Assembly: GCF_015706575.1 (NCBI RefSeq)
Contig: NW_024037071.1
Span: 11,583,774 to 11,647,773, forward strand
Direction of reading: 5' to 3'
Source: Patiria miniata
Lineage: Eukaryota > Echinodermata > Asteroidea > Valvatida > Asterinidae
DNA length: 64,000 bases
Shown here: positions 58,015 through 64,000 of the stretch, piece after piece
Position numbering within the stretch: the first letter of the stretch is position 1
How the letters are laid out: each line of letters starts with the position of its first letter
Program-made: the position numbers and the translations under genes
Notes under the pieces: model-generated
The model's database searches: none
Seen by the model: only the letters and a program-made list of their open reading frames with translations
What the model was told of the DNA's origin: nothing

Positions 58015-58713
58015 CCCTGTCACACCTTTGCGTATCCTAATTCCTTATGAGTTCCTTATCAAAATTTTTTAATACGCAGCCGTACGCTCAAAACGTCGAA
58101 ATTTTTGAATACTTTGACTTTAGTGCGACGCACATCTAGCGTACAAGTAACGAATTCAGCGCATCCATTGCGTATGAGATGTGTATGAGTTGCGTATGCA
58201 GTGCACAATATTATTTTTCGGGCTGCGAATAGGTCAGTATGCAGTGCGCATGCTGAGCGTATTCCGGACGCACCCGACTTATGCCGACCGCATGCCTGAC
58301 GCAATACGTCGGCATTCGCTATGAGTTCGTTCAGCGTGCGTTGTATCTGCGCTGCAAGTACACTCTATACACGTCCAATATGGGCGGTTCATAATTATGC
58401 TGACGGGGTGCGTGCCGGAAGGTCAGCGTATTACTGCATATGAACCGCTTATCCCCCACGAACTCGTACCGTGCTCGACCGATGCGCTGCTATTTATAAC
58501 TTATGACCTGCGTAACAGCGTACGCAGCGTAGTTTTGTGCATGCCCAAAACTATCCTGCGTACTGGGCCGTACCATGCGTATATCTGCGTACATTAAACC
58601 TACACAAAACGATAGAGATGCATATGAGGTGCGTATTGTGCGCACGACTGCGTATGAAAAAAATGTCAATGCTTAACTCATAAGGAATTAGGATACGCAG
58701 AAGTGTGACAGGG
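58015..58713. mobile_element. MITE with ~40-bp terminal inverted repeats
   Basis: CCCTGTCACACCTTTGCG...TCCTAATTCCTTATGAGTT at 58015-58053 is inverted at about 58675-58713 with a few differences. The 699-bp body is rich in TGCGTATG-type words and has no transposase. Target duplication not resolved; superfamily not assigned. Confidence 0.85.
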
Positions 58714-59660
58714 CCCTTATTGTGAGTGGTTAAGGTTTAGGCTCGCGTGTATTCACGTCTAAACTCAAATAAAATTTGCCGTTTATCAATGGCTCAGCGC
58801 GTAGGGTCTGTTTATTGTACACGTGCTAGGCAGCGCTACTGTATATACACAGAGCCCGGGAGCTCTTATCTCCATGTGTCCATGTGTCCATGTGTCCAAG
58901 GTCGTCTGGCTGTGCACTTTGGCCAGTTTACATGGGGGTCCTTTTGACCACAAAGGATTTGATATGCTGTGAATAGTAAGGTCAAAGTTAACGCACTGTA
59001 GTTTTTCATTTGTTCACTCACACGTACGTGCTCTTGTCTGATGCTTTTCATGCGGCTGATGTTTCCGCTGTCCTACTTGCCTTGTAAATTAAGTTATTTG
59101 TTGCGTATAATAAAACCATCCTGAAAGCCAATATTGTGGGGGGTACTTGTAGCTGTGCATCGGAAGTCAGTCTTATACCTAAAAGTTGTGACAGCTTGTA
59201 TTAACTGGACAGTTGCAGAGAACGAGCCGTGGTGAGTACTCAGAGTAGACGTACTTTTTGCTATGACTGCATGCTTACCCTAAGATTGTGTGAGAGGGGC
59301 TATACATTTGTACATTGAGCAACCTGGCCAGAAATTCGGACTTTATTTTCCTTTTAAAAAGTCATAATGAATATATCATTTCTCATCAATATGTAGTTCA
59401 AATGGTAGTCATTAGTCTTATTTCAATGGTACTTTAAATGCGCCCAAAGATTGATTATTGCAACAGCGATCGTACGTGCGCGGCCTAGTAGTAAAAGTGT
59501 TGTGTTTCAAACAAGAGTCCGAGGTTCGAAGTGACTGATTAAGAAATTAATAATGGAAAAATTGGAGGCCTATGTGCAAGGAAAACTTTCCCACATTTTA
59601 CATTTTGTGGTGTGTGTGTGTGTGACATTGTTATCCTTGATCCCTTGGCCTCTCATCTTG
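58714..59660. other. No gene seen; weak tRNA-like words near 59481
   Basis: CGGCCTAGTAG at 59481-59491 and GGTTCGAAG at 59523-59531 resemble A and B boxes of a tRNA-type promoter, but no SINE body or full tRNA follows. CA/TG repeats near 59612. No exon recognised. Confidence 0.4.
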
Positions 59661-59668
59661 GGTATAGT

Positions 59669-60159
59669 CAAGGGCGGATCCAGAGCACATTTTTTTTGGG
59701 GGAGGGGCCAAAACAAAAGGTTTGGTCCCCCAAAAAGTGGGTCCAAGAAATGCGGCGTGAGGTTCGGGGCCCTGGCTCCCTCAAGGGCCCCGGATTTTTT
59801 CTTGATTCTAGATGCTCTGTTGTGCGATCTGAGGCAATTTCTGACTAGTAACCTTTTTTTTTTAGGAAAAGGTGTTGGTGTGCGCAGTGCCTGCCTTTAT
59901 ACGGGCGATTCCCAATAGTGCGCCTCCAAGAGTTTGCAACGCGTTGGCCAATCACAATGCGCAAAATCTGTCGACCCAATGCGCGTTTGGAAAAGGTCGA
60001 CTGATTTCGCGCATTGTGATTGGCCAACGCGTTGCAAACTCTTGGAGGCGCACTATTGGGAATCGCCCGTATTGCGACGTCTCTTAAAAAATGGCAGGGT
60101 TCTTTTTTCGGGGGGGGGGTGCACATGGCCCCCTCCCCCCCCCCCTGTATCCGCCCTTG
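59669..60159. mobile_element. hAT-like miniature element, GGCGGATCCAG family, copy 3, with nested MITE
   Basis: Target duplication GGTATAGT at 59661-59668 and 60160-60167. Ends CAAGGGCGGATCCAG and ATCCGCCCTTG. The core is inverted relative to copies 1 and 2 (TGAGGCAATTTCTGAC, GTGCCTGCCTTTAT). It is interrupted by the 170-bp hairpin element at 59901-60070; without it the length is about 321 bp, near its relatives. C run at 60130-60145. Confidence 0.95.
59901..60070. mobile_element. 170-bp hairpin MITE nested in a hAT-like element
   Basis: ACGGGCGATTCCCAATAGTG at the left is inverted exactly at the right; arms are ~76 bp with about two mismatches around an 18-bp loop. The uninterrupted target CTTTATTGCGA is preserved at 49442-49458 (opposite strand). 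The duplicated target is 2-3 bp (AT or TAT). Non-coding. Confidence 0.92.
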
Positions 60160-60425
60160 GGTATAGTTGTAAATGTATGTTGTGTCTTCTTCGGTGTTGT
60201 CGAACATGAGGACATTAGGTGTTAATCAGTTATAATTCTCTCTTGTTCTGAAGACTTCAATTTTTATATTTTTTTATTTTATTTTATAAATCTTTGTTGT
60301 AGATGGTTAAAGTTTTTATTATATACATGTAGATGTCCAGTACATTGTGGTTGGATATTAGGCTATTTCTTTCGTGCTGGGAAGTTTGGAGTGTGACAGT
60401 TTTTTCGCATGTGACACACACGCTA

Positions 60426-60632
60426 ATAAGCCTTTTCGGAGTTCCAACTGCGCATTCATAACCTGTGACAACGCGCATTATTTGTCTCAAATGGCCTTTG
60501 ACATCATCGCGCCACTGACTTTACAAAAAGGCTGTTTGTGCATTGTGGGTACTGTCAAAGGGCATTTGAGACAAAACAATGTGCGTTGTCACAGGTTACG
60601 AATGCGCGCAGTTGGAACTCCGAAAAGGCTTA
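60426..60632. mobile_element. Hairpin MITE, ~78-bp arms
   Basis: TAAGCCTTTTCGGAGTTCCA at the left is inverted at the right. Arms also share AACCTGTGACAACGC and TTTGTCTCAAATG. Spacer ~50 bp. It lies just upstream of the large tandem array. Confidence 0.88.
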
Positions 60633-60681
60633 TTGTAAGGTACATTTTTAAAGCAATGTTTATGCTCTCCGTTTTTAAAAT

Positions 60682-63395
60682 AACTAGTGCAGTGCCCGTC
60701 TAAAATGTGCATGTTCGGGAAACGCAAATTGCTTTGCCGCTGGTATAGGTTGCATACTTTCAGAGTTTTGGAGAACTGCTCGTGCAAACAACGCACGCGA
60801 TTCAATGATGTTGTTTTCACAGGTTGAACGCACACTTACGTCAACATTTTTGCCAAGTTTGAAGTGCGACCACCTACAATGGTCGCTCAGTCGACTACAA
60901 AAATAATGTGCCCGTGTACATACAAAAACATGGTATGCAGCATGCACTGATTCACCCATTGATCCATTAGTATTCACCCATACTGGACAATGTATCGCCC
61001 TGCAATGCACGTGCGCGTGTCCGTCCTTTTTGCATTGTTTGCGTCATATTGAGCACGCGCGCTTTAGCTTAAACATGACGTAAACAATTGAAAAGAACGG
61101 CAGTGCGTGCGGGTGTTATGTTCTAAGCTATATACTGCCACGTTTGCCTCAGAAAATACTGCTTTTTGCAGCTTTTTCGGGAACCGCTGGTCCAAACAAC
61201 TTCAAACTTTGCACTGCACATTCTGTTGTCCCGAAAAATATACCCGCCGATTTTCAACTTCATACGGTGCCCGGTTCTGGAGATAATCGACGGACAGACA
61301 GACAGACAGAGATTCCTGGAATTATAGTAAGACTAGTGCAGTGCCCGTCTAAAATGTGCATGTTCGGGAAACGCAAATTGCTTTGCCGCTGGTATAGGTT
61401 GCATACTCTTGCAGAGTTTTTGAGAATTGCTCGTGCAAACAACGCACGCTATTCAATGGTGTTGTTTTCACAGGTTGAAGGCACACTTACGTCAAAGTTT
61501 GTGCCAAGTTTGAAGTTCGACCACCTATAATGGTCGCTCAGTCGACTTCAAAAATAATGTGCCGTGTAGATTCGGAAACATGGTATGCAGTGCTATTCAC
61601 CCATTGATCCATTAGTATTCACCCATACTGGACAATGTATCGCCCTGCAATGCACGTGCGCGTGCCCGTCCTTTTTGCATTGTTTGCGTCATATTGAGCA
61701 CGCGCGCTTTAGCTTAAACATGACGTAAACAATTGAAAAGAACGGCAGTGGTGCGTGCGGTGTTATGTTCTAAGCTATATACTGCCACGTTTGCCTCAGA
61801 AAATACTGCTTTTTGCAGCTTTTTCGAGAACCGCTGGTCCAAACAACTTCAAACTTTGCACTGCACATTCTGTTGTCCCGAAAAATGCCCGTCTAAAATG
61901 TGCATGTTCGGGAAACGCAAATTGCTTTGCCGCTGGTATAGGTTGCATACTTGCAGAGTTTTGGAGAACTGCTCGTGCAAACAATGCACGCGATTCAATG
62001 GTGTTGTTTTCACAGGTTGAACGCACACTTACGTCGAAGTTTGTGCCAAGTTTGAAGTTCGACCACCTACAATGGTTGCTCAGTCGACTGCAAAAATAAT
62101 GTGCCCGTGTACATACCAAAACATGGTATGCAGTGCTATTCACCCATACTGGACAATGTATCGCCCTACAATGCACGTGCGCGTGCCCGTCCTTTTTGCA
62201 TTGTTTGCGTCATATTGAGCACGCGCGCTTTAGCTTAAACATGACGTAACAATTGAAAAGAACGGCAACGCGTGGTGTTATGTTCTAAGCTGCCACGTTT
62301 GCGTCCGAATATACTGCTTTTTTGCAGCTTTATCGAGAACCGCTCGTCTAAACCACTTCAAACTCGACACTGCGTGTTCGGAAGGGGCAGTTGAGAACTG
62401 CAGCTCGTGCAAACAACGCACATTATTCAATGGTGTGAACGCACACTCGCAAGTTAAATTCACAAAAGTCGTCACCCCCCCCCCCCCCCCCCCCCGGCAC
62501 TGATATTTACCCCCACTGGACAATATGGTATCGCCCTACAACTGTAGGGCGTAGTTGTAGGGCGATGCAATATTGTATTAGAGTTGCTCAGTCGACCGCC
62601 TACATACAGTGCAGTGATGGTTGCTCAGTTCAGTACAAAATGCATGTGCCCGTGCATGCCACTCACGTATATGTACGTACGAAGACATGGTGAGCAGTGC
62701 TATCGCCCAACAATGTGCCCGTCCTTTTTGCAGGGCCCGTCAAAAAATGCACCTGTTCGTTAGGGGCAATTTCAAAATGCTTCTATCATGCAAACAACGC
62801 ACACGATTCAATTGTGTTGTTTTCACAGGTAAAACTCACACTCATAGGTTGAGCGCACTTTGTACATGTCGCCAGCCCATCCCCGGCACTGATATTCACC
62901 CATACGCCCGTGCAGCTACTCACCTACGTGAGTACGGTTGCTCAATCCACCGCCCACAATAGTGGTTCAATCGACTGAAAAATGCATGTGCCCGTGCAGT
63001 CATCACGTACGGAAACATATGGTACGCAGTGCTATTCATCCATACTGGACAATGGTATCGCCCTACAATGCACGTGCGCGTGCCCGTCCTTTTTGCATTG
63101 TTTGCGTCATATTGAGCACGCGCGCTCTTGCTTTAACATGACGTAAACAATTGAAAAGAACAGCAGTGCGTGGAGTTCTAGGCTATATTCTGGCGCGCTA
63201 GGCTTCAGAAAGTACTGCTTTTTTGCAGCTTTTTCGACAACCGCTCGTCTAAACCACTTCAAACTCGACACTGCACATTCTGTTGTCCCGAGCAATGCAC
63301 CCGCCGATTTTCAACTCCATACGGTGCCCGGTTCTGGAGATAATCGGCGGACAGACAGACAGACAGACAGACAGAGATTCCTTGAATTGTAGTAT
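60682..63395 (+). repeat. Tandem array of a ~650-bp repeat, about five degenerate units
   Basis: Units start at about 60682 and 61331 (ACTAGTGCAGTGCCCGTCTAA) with shortened or decayed units from about 61886, 62385 and 62733. Shared blocks are GGTATAGGTTGCATACT, CTCGTGCAAACAACGCAC, ATGCACGTGCGCGTG, GTTTGCGTCATATTGAGCACG and, in complete units, CGGTGCCCGGTTCTGGAGATA followed by GACAGACAGACAG. Early units are over 90% alike, later ones much less. Frames on both strands persist only because the units are similar. A C run lies at 62466-62487. Confidence 0.9.
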
Positions 63396-64000
63396 AGATG
63401 TTTGTTTAATACTGTGCAATGTGAATATACATACATGTACTTAAAATTTGATTTTATCAATGCTCATGTTCAAGTCATGTTTTATTGTATTATTACCCCT
63501 ACTGGGACCCATGGGAGAACAGTTCTGATTAAAGGACTGAATGGGCCAACCAGTATAAAGAAGAAATAAATAAATAAAAAATTAAAAAAATAAATAAATA
63601 ATGTGCTTCGATACCGTTGTAAGGAACTTGCACAACTCGGTCAAAAACCACAATCTACACCTCCATCTATTTTTCAATGCAGTACAAAGCTCAATTGTCG
63701 CGAGTATCAACGAGGTTCGAAGTTCTGGGTCACAAAAATTCCACGTTAAGGCCCCCAAAAAATAATAAGTCGGTCTCTGGTCAGCGCGCGCGTCGATTTT
63801 AATCATGCGCGTCAATCTTTTTTTTTCCAAAATGTTCCGCGGTAGCTCCAACAGCGCCCTCTATTTCCGCACCTCCTCAATTTTTTTTTACCAAAGAGCA
63901 CCAAGGAATGGGAAATTGCACCAAGGCAAGTTTTCGAAAGCACCAAGGCAAAATATGGAGGACACCAATGTACATGAGGACACCAAAAAAGCAAAATAGT
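63396..64000. other. No gene seen
   Basis: An AAATAAAT-type simple repeat at 63563-63600 and otherwise unrecognised sequence to the window end. Confidence 0.55.

Noticed and set aside
61755-62176. Frames on both strands that recur between array units
   Set aside because: They recur because the tandem units are similar; both strands are open equally and units differ by frame-changing indels.

Overview
The window looks like nuclear DNA of a deuterostome invertebrate, most likely an echinoderm. The evidence is spliced class C GPCR and sulfotransferase exons with GT..AG borders, very little coding sequence, dense DNA-transposon debris, long homopolymer G/C runs, a tRNA-derived SINE with a marine-invertebrate type core, and many copies of the word TAGGCCTA, which from memory is common in echinoderm sequence. 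The species is not identified.

Layout. 1-9.8 kb: a large inverted pair of tandem repeats (left arm 1-792 plus 6736-7165, right arm 8737-9780). The left arm is split by a young, nearly complete tyrosine-recombinase retrotransposon of Ngaro/PAT type (793-6735). 10-27.8 kb: gene-free DNA full of hAT-like miniature elements, a ~3 kb element with hexamer arrays at both ends, a palindromic minisatellite with 8-bp target duplications, and an array carrying TGACGTCA palindromes. 27.9-48 kb: a minus-strand class C (metabotropic glutamate-like) GPCR locus. Two tandem N-terminal exons (45985-47993 and 36856-38865) each encode the ligand-binding domain, cysteine-rich domain and TM1-3, and end at the same intron position and phase. 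Only one matching 3' exon for TM4-7 (27885-28397) is visible. The upstream N-terminal exon carries a frameshift. 48-64 kb: more hAT-like elements, a 500-N gap, an orphan C-terminal sulfotransferase exon (55671-55783), several hairpin MITEs and a ~2.7 kb tandem array.

The most unusual signal is structural. At least twelve insertions in the window have terminal inverted repeats and 8-bp target duplications (nine perfect, three with 7 of 8 bases), and their insides are made of long G/C homopolymers or short tandem arrays. Much of the simple-sequence DNA here therefore appears to travel as, or arise inside, hAT-like transposons. The hexamer differs between elements (CGAGAC, GGCCTT, GAGTC, GACTCG) while the CAGTGNTGTAG-like ends stay similar. 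The host genes do not form a pathway; the GPCR exons plausibly form one receptor gene or a gene with alternative first exons.
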